NCBI RefSeq assembly: GCF_001904745.1
Contig: NZ_MRCD01000010.1
Span: forward strand, 1 to 64,000
DNA from: Calothrix sp. HK-06
GTDB taxonomy: Bacteria; Cyanobacteriota; Cyanobacteriia; Cyanobacteriales; Nostocaceae
Direction of reading: 5' to 3'
Length of the DNA: 64,000 nt
Shown here: positions 46,276-55,922 of the stretch, one piece after another
Layout: the number at the start of each line of letters is the position of its first letter
How positions within the stretch are numbered: position 1 is the stretch's first letter
Notes under the pieces: generated by a model
Seen by the model: only the letters and a program-made list of their open reading frames with translations
Told to the model about the DNA's origin: nothing
Database searches by the model: none
Made by a program: the position numbers and the translations under genes

Positions 46276-46803
46276 ATGCCATTTTCTTTTAATTCCAGAC
46301 TGCAAAAACTACAAAATCAAATACTTAGTAATCCTTACTACCGTTTGCAGACAGTAGAAGAACTAACTGTAGCTGCACAACTTGGTATTCGGATTGATGC
46401 AAATCAAGCTACGGTAGACGATTGGTTAAGACTGCCAGGATTTTCTATTCATCAAGCGCGTACACTGGCAGAATTATCACGTTCTGGTGTTAAATATTAC
46501 TGTATAGAAGATATTGCAGCGGCTTTGAGTATATCTCCTGCGCGTTTGGAAGCATTAAAACTAATACTTGATTTTAGTTATTACGATGAAGATGAATTAG
46601 AAATTTCTACTAAACAAATTAATCCAAATACAGCGACAATAGAAGCGCTGCTGAAAGTTCCATTTATTGAGTTGGCTTTGGCTGAGGCTGTAGTGGACAA
46701 TAGGTTAGAGGGTGGACTGTATCGGGATATTGTTGACTTTCAAAGGCGCCTGAATTTACCAGGTGATGTATTGGCGCAGTTAATGTATTATTTGAGGTTT
46801 TAG
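46276..46803 (+). CDS. ComEA-like helix-hairpin-helix protein, 175 aa
   Basis: The protein contains two helix-hairpin-helix units of the ComEA type: one around residues 30-70 (IDANQATVDDWLRLPGFSIHQARTL) and another at ~115-165 (INPNTATIEALLKVPFIELALAEAVVDNR). Such domains bind DNA non-specifically. It lacks a signal peptide and membrane anchor, unlike the competence DNA receptor ComEA, so a role in DNA uptake is not assured. It starts 2 bp after the TM2 gene. Confidence 0.8.
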   Translation: MPFSFNSRLQKLQNQILSNPYYRLQTVEELTVAAQLGIRIDANQATVDDWLRLPGFSIHQARTLAELSRSGVKYYCIEDIAAALSISPARLEALKLILDFSYYDEDELEISTKQINPNTATIEALLKVPFIELALAEAVVDNRLEGGLYRDIVDFQRRLNLPGDVLAQLMYYLRF

Positions 46804-46814
46804 GAAGATATTGG

Positions 46815-46832
46815 GCGGGCAGGGATGCCCGC
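46815..46832. repeat. GCGGGCAGGGATGCCCGC palindrome
   Basis: 8-bp arms in the gap between the convergent comEA-like and lepB genes. Member of the GGGATGCCC family. Confidence 0.75.
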
Positions 46833-46881
46833 TCCACAATTTCTCCACAATTCACAGTTTATTCAGAATTTAACAATTAGG

Positions 46882-47481
46882 TTAAATTAGGCCTGTGCGA
46901 TTGAAAGGGAAAAATCTAAATACTGCGCGACCGATGACGTTTTTGCTGGGTAAAAATCCCCAATAGCGTGAGTCGTTACTGTCGTTGCGGTTGTCTCCCA
47001 TGACAAAAAGCTGGTTAGGTGGGACTTGGGTTTGGTTAAATAGCTGTCTTGGGTCTTGCTGGATGTAATTATCTTTGAGGTAATCTTCTTGAAGGGGTGT
47101 ACCGTTAACATAAACCCTATTTCTGGTAACTTGTATCGAGTCACCTGGTTGACCAATAATGCGTTTAATAAAAGCTTGGTCTTTGGGATATCCCCTTCGC
47201 TGTAACTCTGGTGGTGGGGTAAAAACAACAATATCGCCGAAATGGGGTGGATGAAAATGATAAGATACTTTTTCAACTACTAATCTATCACCCTTATGTA
47301 ATGTCGGCACCATTGAATCTGAGGGTATATAGCGGGGTTCAGCAATATACGTGCGAATTAAAAAGGCTAAAATCAGCGCAATAACAACTAAAAAGATGTT
47401 CTCGCGAACGTTTCGCCAAACTTGGGCTGACGCTGAATTTTGTTTGACATCGCTTTCTTGAGCGCTTTCTTGAGAGGTCAT
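46882..47481 (-). CDS. lepB: Signal peptidase I
   Basis: This membrane-bound serine protease removes signal peptides from exported proteins. The 199-aa product has an N-terminal membrane helix (residues ~28-46), the catalytic serine in YIPSDSMVPTL, the catalytic lysine in FIKRIIGQPGD and the C-terminal box GDNRNDSNDSRYWGFLP. The length is typical of cyanobacterial type I peptidases with one membrane anchor. It is monocistronic. Confidence 0.96.
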   Translation of the reverse strand: MTSQESAQESDVKQNSASAQVWRNVRENIFLVVIALILAFLIRTYIAEPRYIPSDSMVPTLHKGDRLVVEKVSYHFHPPHFGDIVVFTPPPELQRRGYPKDQAFIKRIIGQPGDSIQVTRNRVYVNGTPLQEDYLKDNYIQQDPRQLFNQTQVPPNQLFVMGDNRNDSNDSRYWGFLPSKNVIGRAVFRFFPFNRTGLI

Positions 47482-47757
47482 ATAGATAATTAAACCCAGT
47501 TATACATTTTCAGACTTGAACTTTGGCGCTTTGGAGCTTTAACGCTGATTATATATAAATATACCCGAACCGCGTAGACTTTATAATTTAAAAAATTTCT
47601 TTTTTTATTAATTATTCATTATTGGTAAATAAAATTTGTGTTATAAAATTTTCAGATTTGATTTAAAAAATTAAAAAATTATTTTGACTTGGATTTATAT
47701 TTTTAGAAATTATATAACCTGTTGTAATGTGTTTTTAATGACACATAAAATTTGAGT

Positions 47758-47970
47758 TTATTGAAAATATGAATTATAAATACTTGCTCCAATAAAAATG
47801 CCTCCTTCCAATCCTTTTGTAGTAGGCGCCTTGCGTTGCAGAATTCGCGGAATTTTATTGGTAGGAAAGAGGAATGTCATCGCTTGCTTTAACTCCTCTA
47901 CATCTTTAACTACCTGATTGATATCCACGACGCTATTCTGGATAATCATCTTTTCTACATAGTCTCGCAT
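47758..47970 (-). CDS. Unknown small protein, 70 aa or longer
   Basis: I do not recognise it. From the ATG at 47970 the product is 70 aa with a helical middle (VDINQVVKDVEELKQAMTFLFP). The same frame stays open upstream to about 48064 (reading KYTNSKNRYKAKLKKHG, then ISITEDIENY), but contains no ATG, and it runs into the end of the Hsp70-like fragment on another frame. Either a non-ATG start is used or the 5' end was lost. The protein may be degenerate. Confidence 0.45.
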   Translation of the reverse strand: MRDYVEKMIIQNSVVDINQVVKDVEELKQAMTFLFPTNKIPRILQRKAPTTKGLEGGIFIGASIYNSYFQ

Positions 47971-48011
47971 GTAATTTTCTATATCTTCTGTAATTGAGAT
48001 TCCATGCTTTT

Positions 48012-48431
48012 TTAGCTTTGCTTTGTATCTATTTTTACTGTTTGTATATTTTGTGACAGCCAGTAGTTAACCTCACTCCACAATTCCTGCTCAATATAAT
48101 TGCCTTCTTCACTATCACCACGCCGTAATGCAGCTACTATCCGCTCTTTTTTATCACTAATTACTGCACCGCGTGCAGGAGAAACTTGATTGTCATAATA
48201 AGTAGCATCTCGGCAATTTAGAATAAATTTAACTTCGTTACTGAGCAGCGCCATTTCTTAAGTTGCTCTCTCGGCGCCTGTTTGCATGGCTGAGATATCA
48301 TTTTGATTGAGTGCGTTTCGTAACTGTAAAGAAATCATTTGCAAGCGTTCTTGCTGACTGGGATGAATTAAAACATAGATTTGTACTATAAAATTACATT
48401 CATAAGCCCAGTAAGAAGCTGTTTTACAGGT
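48012..48431 (-). pseudogene. Remnant of an Hsp70 (DnaK-like) C-terminal domain
   Basis: One reading frame runs from 48431 to the stop at 48012 with a single in-frame TAA at 48258-48260. Upstream of the TAA it reads YVLIHPSQQERLQMISLQL, then RNALNQNDISAM; downstream, from an ATG at 48254, EVKFILNCRDATYYDNQ, ISDKKERIVAALRRGD and ELWSEVNYWLSQN. This matches the C-terminal helical part of the Hsp70 at 55919-58132 (QQQQERLEKHCTELKDAV ... MRMLAAMEKGDEHEAERLW). The ATPase and peptide-binding domains are absent. The 80-codon part after the TAA could still be translated. Confidence 0.65.
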
Positions 48432-48569
48432 TTAATTTGTGGAATTAGATAATTTTTTATACATGCCACTGCACATCTGAAACAGATGTGCCACGTCAAT
48501 TATCTATCTCAAAGATGATTGACTTTGAAGTTTTTTATACTATAAATTTGGATAATAAAATGAAAAAAT

Positions 48570-51500
48570 ATGAACTTAATTTCTTTGAAATGTTCATTAA
48601 TTGGTGCATGTGCTTATTTTTACATATTCTCGACTCAAGCAACGGCGCAAATTGTCCCAGATAGTACATTGCCAAATAACTCAGAAGTCACATCTGGCTG
48701 CATCACTTGTAATATTACCGGTGGAACAAGAGCAGGTCAAAACTTGTTCCATAGCTTTGATAAATTCTCAATTCCTACTAATGGTGAAGCTTTTTTTGAT
48801 AATGCAATAGACATTCAAAACATCATCAGTAGAGTAACAGGAAATTCAGTATCAAAAATTGATGGTTTACTTAAAACAAAAAATCCTACCAATTTCTTTT
48901 TGATAAATCCTTTGGGGATTATTTTTGGAGAAAATGCCAAATTGAATATTGGTGGGTCTTTTGTTGCAAGTACAGCCAACCAAGTTAAATTTGGAGATAT
49001 AGGTTTTTTCAGTGCTACCAAACCCGAACAACCTACAGATCTATTAACTATTAATCCTTCTGCATTGGTTTTTACTCAAGGCCAAGCTGCGTTGATTCAA
49101 AATAATTCCCGAATTGAATCAGGATTGCCGCCTAGGGCTAATTTTAATAATACTGGTTTAAGAGTTGCCGATGGTAGAAGTTTAGTTTTAGTTGGTGGCG
49201 ATATTAATATCAATAATGGTGGATTGAATGCGTATAGTGGAAGAGTTGAATTAGGCGCCTTTGCAGGAAATGGCGAAGTTGGAATAGATATTAACAGTCA
49301 AGATGTACGACTAAAGCCAAATAGCTTACCTCGTAGCAACATATCACTAACTAATAACTCTCGTATTGATGTACAAGGTGAAAATGCAGGTAATGCTACC
49401 ATAACAGCGCGCGTGTTAAATATATCAAAAGGCACCCGTATCACCGCTGGTAGTGGCAGTTTAACTGGCAGCGAAGGCACTCAAGCTGGGAATATTAATT
49501 TAAATGCTACAGATAGTATTGTAATTGAAGATAGAGCTTCAGTTTCCAATGCTGTAGCATATAAGGCTGTTGGTAATGCAGGAAATATCAATATTAATAC
49601 AGCAAATCTTAAGCTTATTAATGGTGGGCAAATTCTAACTGACACAGACGGAAGAGGCAACGGAGGAAAGGTAATTATTAATGCTGACAATGTTTCTTTA
49701 GATGGAAGAACAAGTGACGGTAGTGCGAGCGCTATTTTTACTAGGGTACTATCACAAGGAAAAGGAAATGCAGGAAGTATGACAATTAATACCGATAACT
49801 TTTCTGCTTCTGGAGGTGCTGGGTTATTTAGTTTTACGCTTGGACAGGGAGACGCTGGGGATGTAACAATAAATGCTCCATTAGGAACTGTCAGGTTTGA
49901 AGGTAGATTTGGTGATGATAATCCCACTGGCATTTATGCCACTGTCGGACAGCGAGGTATAGGAAATGGAGGTACCATCCGTATTATTGCCAAGGAACTT
50001 TTACTTCTGCCTGGTGCAAATAATTTTGGTGCAGAATTATTTGCGATTACAGCAGGACAAGGAAATGCGGGCAATATTATTATTAAAGCTAGTGACCGCG
50101 TTGTATTGGATAAATCTGGAGGTATTGAAACCGATGTACGTTCCAATGTTAATGGTAAAGATGGAAGTACTCGTCAAGGTGGGAATATTATTATTGAGAC
50201 AAATCCGAATGGAAGTGTTTCTCTTGACAATAAGGGAATAATAATTTCCAGAAACGGAGGAACAGGAAATGCGGGGAATGTATCCATATCTACAGGCACA
50301 TTTTCAGCTAAAAATGGCTCTTTTCTAAATGCTGAGACATCTGGCAGAGGGAATGGGGGTAGTATAACAATAAATGCTAGTCGCAGCGTTACTTTTGATA
50401 GCAAAAGTACTGTTCAAAGCAGTGTTCTACCAGGTAGTGTAGGAAATGCAGGAGATATACGCTTCACAACTGAAGCTTTTTTGCTTTCTAATTCATCTGC
50501 ACTGGTTTCTGGGACACAGGGAAAAGGAGATGCAGGACAAGTTTTAATTAATGCTAGTCGTAACGCAGAATTTAGTAACAATAGTGGTATTTATGCCAAT
50601 GTTGGCAAGCAAAGTAGTGGTAATGGTAATAATGTTAATATAAATACTAGTCCAGATGGTAGTGTTTATTTTGCTAATCAAGGTAGGGTTATTGTTGGTA
50701 CTAATGGAGAAGGTTCTGCAGGCAACGTCAATATTATTACAGGTACGTTGTCTATTGATAAAGACTCATTGATAAATGCTCAAACTGATGGCAAAGGTAA
50801 TGCTGGTATAATTAACATAGATGCTAATCGTGGTGTCTTTTTGGATGGAAAAAGTCTTATTATTGGCACGGTTTCGCGAAATGGTAGTGGTTCTGGAGGT
50901 AGTATTGACATTACTACCCAAGAACTTTTGTTAGCTAATAATTCACAGATGCTTGTTAATACTGTAGGGCAAGGTGAAGCGGGTAATATTCATATTAAGG
51001 CTAATTCTATAAAATTAAATAATAGCTCTGCTCTAAATGCCAATACTCAGAGTGTCAACACTAACCCTAATAAGCAACAAGCAACTATCACTATTAATTC
51101 TCAAGACTTAATTTTACGTCGTAACAGTAATATTACCACTAACGCTAATGGGGAAAACGTTATCGGTGGTAACATCAATATCGATGCTGATATCCTCGGA
51201 GTCTTTGAAAATAGTGGTGTTACTGCGAGTTCTGAAGATTTTCGTGGTGGTAATATCCAAATCAATACCCTAGGTTTTTTTATTAGCCCAAATAGTAATA
51301 TCAATGCTAGAGGTAAAACTCCTGAATTAGCGGGGAATGTTGAAATTACAAATACTTTAGACCCTAGTAGAAGTTTATTTGAACTGCCTGAAAACTTAGT
51401 TGATGCATCTCAAAGAATTTCTACCGCTTGTACTCCAGGTAGTCGGAACTTTAAGAGTTCTTTTATTGCAACAGGACGTGGAGGTTTATCAGAAAGTCCT

Positions 51501-51707
51501 TTTGAACCATTACAAGATTTAAGACTTTTTTCTAATTGGGTAACATTGGCGCCATCAAAAACCGCGCAAACTTCCGCTGCTAATAATGTTGATAACACTC
51601 CAATTATAGAAGCGAGTTATTGGGTTGCAGATAGTAATGGTAACGTCGAATTAATGGCGCCTGCTTCCAAATTAAACAAGACTTTCGCAAAAATTTTGTC
51701 ATGCTGA
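48570..51707 (+). CDS. Two-partner-secretion exoprotein (TpsA, haemagglutinin type)
   Basis: The 1045-aa protein has a signal peptide (residues 1-26, ending TQATA), then the TPS domain (residues ~30-170) with the hallmark motifs NxxxISRVTG, and NPTNFFLINPLGIIFGENAKLNIGG(SF). The rest is a long beta-helix of ~20-residue repeats rich in Asn/Gly (GNAGNININTxxL type). Two conserved Cys pairs occur (CITC near the start, one at each end of the C-terminal region). The protein should be threaded through a TpsB outer-membrane pore; no tpsB gene lies in this window. Function probably adhesion or contact-related (inference). Confidence 0.93.
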   Translation: MNLISLKCSLIGACAYFYIFSTQATAQIVPDSTLPNNSEVTSGCITCNITGGTRAGQNLFHSFDKFSIPTNGEAFFDNAIDIQNIISRVTGNSVSKIDGLLKTKNPTNFFLINPLGIIFGENAKLNIGGSFVASTANQVKFGDIGFFSATKPEQPTDLLTINPSALVFTQGQAALIQNNSRIESGLPPRANFNNTGLRVADGRSLVLVGGDININNGGLNAYSGRVELGAFAGNGEVGIDINSQDVRLKPNSLPRSNISLTNNSRIDVQGENAGNATITARVLNISKGTRITAGSGSLTGSEGTQAGNINLNATDSIVIEDRASVSNAVAYKAVGNAGNININTANLKLINGGQILTDTDGRGNGGKVIINADNVSLDGRTSDGSASAIFTRVLSQGKGNAGSMTINTDNFSASGGAGLFSFTLGQGDAGDVTINAPLGTVRFEGRFGDDNPTGIYATVGQRGIGNGGTIRIIAKELLLLPGANNFGAELFAITAGQGNAGNIIIKASDRVVLDKSGGIETDVRSNVNGKDGSTRQGGNIIIETNPNGSVSLDNKGIIISRNGGTGNAGNVSISTGTFSAKNGSFLNAETSGRGNGGSITINASRSVTFDSKSTVQSSVLPGSVGNAGDIRFTTEAFLLSNSSALVSGTQGKGDAGQVLINASRNAEFSNNSGIYANVGKQSSGNGNNVNINTSPDGSVYFANQGRVIVGTNGEGSAGNVNIITGTLSIDKDSLINAQTDGKGNAGIINIDANRGVFLDGKSLIIGTVSRNGSGSGGSIDITTQELLLANNSQMLVNTVGQGEAGNIHIKANSIKLNNSSALNANTQSVNTNPNKQQATITINSQDLILRRNSNITTNANGENVIGGNINIDADILGVFENSGVTASSEDFRGGNIQINTLGFFISPNSNINARGKTPELAGNVEITNTLDPSRSLFELPENLVDASQRISTACTPGSRNFKSSFIATGRGGLSESPFEPLQDLRLFSNWVTLAPSKTAQTSAANNVDNTPIIEASYWVADSNGNVELMAPASKLNKTFAKILSC

Positions 51708-51793
51708 ACGTAGTGTAAAGCGGAGCTTTTCCCGCAGGGTAGCATCTCAGAGATTTTACCCTACCATAAAGGAAAACTTCATAGTCCGGGATA

Positions 51794-52339
51794 TTATTCT
51801 TTTTTAGATGTAATTACTTCAACCGGACGCAAAACTTTTTCACCGCAGCGAAATCCTTGACGTACAATTTTAGCGATACTTTGTTCGGGAATATCAGCTA
51901 TTACTTCTTGCTCGACTACCCTACATAATGTATAATCCGGTGCCTTTCCTTCAATTCCTTCTGTTTCGATTTGCGAAACTTGACGCTTTGCCAGTATATT
52001 AAGAAATTTACGATAAACTGCTCCTACGTTTCTTGGCAAGCGTGCGATAAATTCAGGGTTAGAATTAGAAGTATCTAATAATTTAAGCAAATTTTCTAAA
52101 GCGTCTCCTACTTCCAACAATTCTAAAAATAAATCTTCGCTGGTTGCTGCTGCTTGAGTTTGTTGTTCGCGTAAAGATTGCTTAAGTAAAATATTTTCTC
52201 GTTTTAGAGTTCCAAGTTCTTGACTTAGCTCGGCACGTAGTTCTTGAGAAATAATAAAAGATTTGGATGTATTAAACACGAGTAACCTCTTTAGATAATA
52301 AGGATAAATAATTATTTGCCCAAGCTTTGATTTGAGCAT
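51794..52339 (-). CDS. grpE: GrpE-like nucleotide exchange factor
   Basis: GrpE releases ADP from Hsp70. The product has a coiled coil (residues ~28-70, LRAELSQELGTLKRENILLKQSL in parts), a helical middle and the C-terminal beta-domain ending VRQGFRCGEKVLRPVEV, a typical GrpE ending (VxxGYxxxxxVLRPAxV). The first ATG would overlap the upstream gene by 68 bp; a GTG at 52279 (after residue 20) gives an 8-bp overlap and is a likelier start. It is the last gene of the five-gene Hsp70 operon, so this GrpE probably serves that Hsp70. Confidence 0.85.
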   Translation of the reverse strand: MLKSKLGQIIIYPYYLKRLLVFNTSKSFIISQELRAELSQELGTLKRENILLKQSLREQQTQAAATSEDLFLELLEVGDALENLLKLLDTSNSNPEFIARLPRNVGAVYRKFLNILAKRQVSQIETEGIEGKAPDYTLCRVVEQEVIADIPEQSIAKIVRQGFRCGEKVLRPVEVITSKKE

Positions 52340-52916
52340 TTGAATGATTTATTAATGACGAACAAAGATGAATCGCGCGCTGTTTCTGTCCAGTCATTTG
52401 GTAAGCTCTAATCAAATAAATTTGGGCTTGAGTGTAATCGTTACTGTTACGGTCACGTGCGCTTTGACAGTAATCTTCTAAAATTTTTACTGCTTTGGGA
52501 TAACGTTTTTCTTGGCACGCAGTAATACCTTCGTTAAGCAATTCCGATAAAGGCATTGGCAAAGGTTCGCGTGCTAACATTTCTTCTTGATTGGCTTTAG
52601 TAATCGCATCATCTAAACCATCAAACTCTGATAATAATATTATTTCGGGTTCAGGTTGTTCTAAAGCTGATAAATCACTGTATTTAAGCCTTTTGATAGA
52701 AGGCAAAATTGGACGTAAATAATCGGCAATAATACGCTCTTCTGGCTTCATTAAGCTTTTTTGCGCTTTAGCAATAACCTCTACCGGATATTGCTTTCGC
52801 TTCATTGCCAAAGTTACTGCTTTATTAATTTCAACTTTAGATGCTGCGGGAGATACACCTAAAACATCATACGGATTAAAACTATTTGGGTTTAATTTGT
52901 TTGTCATATTTGTCAT
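52272..52916 (-). CDS. J-domain-like protein lacking HPD, 214 aa
   Basis: The N-terminus (NPYDVLGVSPAASKVEINKAVTLAMKRKQ in parts, residues 15-42) has the helix I-II pattern of a J-domain, but the HPD tripeptide that stimulates Hsp70 ATPase is missing where it should follow (KRKQYPVEVIAKAQ). The C-terminal half looks TPR-like (ITACQEKRYPKAVKILEDYC; IYLIRAYQMTGQKQRAIHL). It sits between the TPR and grpE genes in an Hsp70 operon. It may be a non-stimulating J-like adaptor (inference). Confidence 0.75.
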   Translation of the reverse strand: MTNMTNKLNPNSFNPYDVLGVSPAASKVEINKAVTLAMKRKQYPVEVIAKAQKSLMKPEERIIADYLRPILPSIKRLKYSDLSALEQPEPEIILLSEFDGLDDAITKANQEEMLAREPLPMPLSELLNEGITACQEKRYPKAVKILEDYCQSARDRNSNDYTQAQIYLIRAYQMTGQKQRAIHLCSSLINHSNAQIKAWANNYLSLLSKEVTRV

Positions 52917-52917
52917 A

Positions 52918-55422
52918 TTAATAACATATTCTTAAACTACGGTAAATTTCTCTAAACTCAGGAGCATCTGGACAAATTTCATAAGCCCAACGTCCTAGCT
53001 GTTGAACCATTTCATAATCGCTCGCATCACCTTTTTCAGCAGCATTAATTATAATTTGAATGAAAATTTCAGCTACTGCAAATCGTACACGTTCATTACG
53101 TGATTTTTTGGCTTTCTTTACTGCTTGATCATATAAGCCTCTCTTCATTAAATTATTAAATTGTTCAAATTCTTGTGCGAACTCTAATCTTTCGATTAAA
53201 TCTAGTACGACAGGATTTTTATCGTCAATTATGCTAATTTTTTGAATTTGTTTTAATGCTTCTTTTTGTGATATTTGCTGATTCACTAGTTTCTCACGTA
53301 ATTCTTCAGCTTTGTATTCAGCCAAATAGCTCTTTGCTAATTTACTACCAATAAGGTCATACCAAAATTGAGCAAATTTTAAATGTTCTTCAAATTCTGA
53401 TATTACTTGTCGTTGTAACAAGCAAAGTCTATCTATTTCTTGAATCCAATCAGGAAATGCCTTAATTTCAGTTTTCGCTTGATTAAGATAAGTAGCTGCT
53501 TTTTGCCATTGTTGCTGTTGGAGATAGTGGCAACCTTCATGGTAAGCAACGAATGCTAAAGCAAACAATTCTATATTATTATTATTAGCTTTTAATGGCT
53601 TGATTTGTATTGCACGTGCTACATCACTCTCTAAACAAGCAGCAACAGATAAACCCCAAGGAGTGTATAGTGTTTGCAATATTCTTTCACTAGGATGTAT
53701 ATCCGTAACTAAAAAATTTTGCCATTTATTAAAAAAACGGCTGTAACAACCTGGTGTAATAAATAACTTCTTAACTTTCATTCCAATTTGGACAGGATTG
53801 CCCATCAAGCGTAAAGCTACTTTTTCTAAGCGATATTTATCGCGAAATTTTAAATACTGTTCTAATTGATTTGCCTGAAATTTATCAATAGTTTCTTCTA
53901 ATCGTCGTTGTAATTCTAAAGATATTAATTCTAAATCGACTTTTTGATTTTCTAGCCAAGGAATATCGTGTAGTGTTAAATCTTGATTCAAGTTGGCTAA
54001 TGCTGTGGGTAAAGCAATGATTAAGTCTTCAATTACACCAGTAGAAGCATCACTAAAAACTTGATAATAAGTAGCTATTAACCAATTGTGTAAATTAATT
54101 ATATTTGGTGAGCTTTCCCAGAGTTTAATTGTTGTATCAGCAAGAGTATGCCAATGCTTATTTTGCCAAACTTTTGATTTTATTCGTGGTAAAATATGTT
54201 CATTAAGATTAACTTCTACCAAAGAGTCAGAGCCAAACTTTTGTAAATGTTCTTGACTCGAAGTTTGTGCTTGCTCTAAATTGTCATTTACTATAAATTC
54301 TTCTATCTGTTTTAAACTTAACAGCTTTTGTCGTTGCGAAATTACTTTAATATTTTCTTGCTGTCGTACTAGTTTATTAGTTTGTTGTAGATTTTGCCAT
54401 TCGCGATGTGCTGTTTGTAATTGCCCTTGTTTCGCGTAAGCAAATCCCCGCAAATAACGACTTTGTTCGGTTTCAATATCGGTTAATTGCGATATGGCTA
54501 TTGACCATTCTTCTGTTTTAATTGCTACAATACCTAAACGTATTTTACAGTCTGTGGAATTTGGTAAGAGTACTGCTGCTGATTTATATAATGTTGTTGC
54601 TTCAGTGAAATTACCTGCTTTTTCAGCTTGAAGGCCTAAACGATATTTTTCTTTACCTTTAACAGTACGCTGAAGTTTTTCGAGTAATGCGATACCGTCT
54701 TGACGCGGAAATTTATTTAAGGCAGCTTCTAAAAGCGCGATTGCACTCCTTAATCTACCTTCATTTGAGGCAATGTTTGCTTTTGTAAAAGCAGTGTAAT
54801 AAATTTTTTCTTGTTTAACTTGAGTTTCACAAGCTGCTATTGATTGCTTTACAGATAAAGTTGGGTATAACTGTTCAGCTTGATTATAGATATTAATGGC
54901 GCCTTCAAAAAAACGTCTTTCTGCTTGTGTATCAGCTTCTTGTACTAATTTACGAAAATCCTCACGCTGCTTTAATTCTGTTTGACAGTTGCTAATGGTC
55001 TGTGATATTTGCTCATCGTGAAGAATTTTACCAGCACGCTTGCATAATTCTAAAGCGTCTAATAATATTTTAGTTTCGTGTGGATTGTTATTATCTTGCT
55101 GCAAAAGAGATTTGGCACCATTTAGTAACTCCGAAGCTTGTGTTACTTGTGCTTGCCATTTCTGCAAATCTTGATTAATCTTCTCTAAAGTATCACCTAA
55201 TATATAAGAGCGCAGTAAACGTTCCCAAAATCCAGGTTGCTTAGACCATGCAGAAATCGCTTTTTGACTAATAAGTACTGCTTGCCGTAAATTTTTACTT
55301 TCAGCTAGTGTTCGTGCTTTTTGCGCCTGGAGTTTCGTCGCATCTGCTAATTTCCAAGCATCAACAACTCCTATGCCTAATACATTTTTACTAAAATTAT
55401 GAAAAATTTGTAGAAAGCTCAT
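52918..55422 (-). CDS. Large TPR-repeat protein of the Hsp70 operon, 834 aa
   Basis: I do not recognise a named family. The protein is almost entirely helical, with tetratricopeptide-like repeats visible at ~40-330 (LRQAVLISQKAISAW; FFEGAINIYNQAEQLYPT; LRSAIALLEAALNKFP; NFTEATTLYKSAAVLLPN) and more loosely towards the end. No signal peptide or enzyme motif is seen. It overlaps the LysM gene upstream by 4 bp and ends 1 bp before the J-like gene. TPR proteins often scaffold chaperone complexes, so a scaffold role for this Hsp70 is a reasonable inference. Confidence 0.75.
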   Translation of the reverse strand: MSFLQIFHNFSKNVLGIGVVDAWKLADATKLQAQKARTLAESKNLRQAVLISQKAISAWSKQPGFWERLLRSYILGDTLEKINQDLQKWQAQVTQASELLNGAKSLLQQDNNNPHETKILLDALELCKRAGKILHDEQISQTISNCQTELKQREDFRKLVQEADTQAERRFFEGAINIYNQAEQLYPTLSVKQSIAACETQVKQEKIYYTAFTKANIASNEGRLRSAIALLEAALNKFPRQDGIALLEKLQRTVKGKEKYRLGLQAEKAGNFTEATTLYKSAAVLLPNSTDCKIRLGIVAIKTEEWSIAISQLTDIETEQSRYLRGFAYAKQGQLQTAHREWQNLQQTNKLVRQQENIKVISQRQKLLSLKQIEEFIVNDNLEQAQTSSQEHLQKFGSDSLVEVNLNEHILPRIKSKVWQNKHWHTLADTTIKLWESSPNIINLHNWLIATYYQVFSDASTGVIEDLIIALPTALANLNQDLTLHDIPWLENQKVDLELISLELQRRLEETIDKFQANQLEQYLKFRDKYRLEKVALRLMGNPVQIGMKVKKLFITPGCYSRFFNKWQNFLVTDIHPSERILQTLYTPWGLSVAACLESDVARAIQIKPLKANNNNIELFALAFVAYHEGCHYLQQQQWQKAATYLNQAKTEIKAFPDWIQEIDRLCLLQRQVISEFEEHLKFAQFWYDLIGSKLAKSYLAEYKAEELREKLVNQQISQKEALKQIQKISIIDDKNPVVLDLIERLEFAQEFEQFNNLMKRGLYDQAVKKAKKSRNERVRFAVAEIFIQIIINAAEKGDASDYEMVQQLGRWAYEICPDAPEFREIYRSLRICY

Positions 55423-55922
55423 CTTGCCTCCTTACAATTTGGTACTTTAAAAACCTCCTCCTTCTCAATATCGTTTTCTCGTCCTTTGAGTTGGGGATTC
55501 GCTTGTACCATCAGCTGCCAAGAGGCGCCTTGACCACACAATTTTTCTGTAATAATACTAAGATTGTCTCCACTCTTTACAGTATAAGTAGCTGGTTGTA
55601 TTGCTTTAGGTGGTGTATTTAAAACAGCAGGAGTTGATGGAGTAGGAACAACTATCACTGGATTTGGAACATTGACTGTGGCATTGATAGACTGCGGTTG
55701 AATAAATAAAAAACTGCTTATAGTTCCAATTCCCAAACCAATAAGAAAAACAAACCCAATAACTGCAAATTGCCAAGCTTGAATTTTAGTCGGTGTGCTT
55801 GTTTCGACTTCAGAAAGCTGGGACAGTCTTTGAATTAAAGTCAAATCAGTATCGCAGTTCGGGCAACTATTACCTTCGATTTCTTTATAACCACATACCG
55901 GACACTCAAGCTTAATGCTCAT
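55419..55922 (-). CDS. Zinc-ribbon, membrane and LysM protein, 167 aa
   Basis: Three modules are visible. Residues 6-24 form a zinc ribbon (CPVCGY ... CPNCD). Residues ~48-72 are a membrane helix (FAVIGFVFLIGLGIGTISSFLF). Residues ~113-163 are a LysM domain (YTVKSGDNLSIITEKLCGQGASWQLMVQANPQ in parts). The layout places the ribbon in the cytoplasm and the LysM domain in the periplasm, where it could bind peptidoglycan. The gene overlaps the Hsp70 gene and the TPR gene by 4 bp each. It could dock the Hsp70 machine at the envelope (inference). Confidence 0.85.
   Translation of the reverse strand: MSIKLECPVCGYKEIEGNSCPNCDTDLTLIQRLSQLSEVETSTPTKIQAWQFAVIGFVFLIGLGIGTISSFLFIQPQSINATVNVPNPVIVVPTPSTPAVLNTPPKAIQPATYTVKSGDNLSIITEKLCGQGASWQLMVQANPQLKGRENDIEKEEVFKVPNCKEAR

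Noticed and set aside
46887-47276. A 129-codon frame inside lepB
   Set aside because: It is the same strand in another frame of lepB, whose catalytic motifs are intact in the chosen frame.
50000-50240. Reading frames opposite and inside the TpsA gene
   Set aside because: They are shadows of the Asn/Gly/Ile-rich repeats of the exoprotein.
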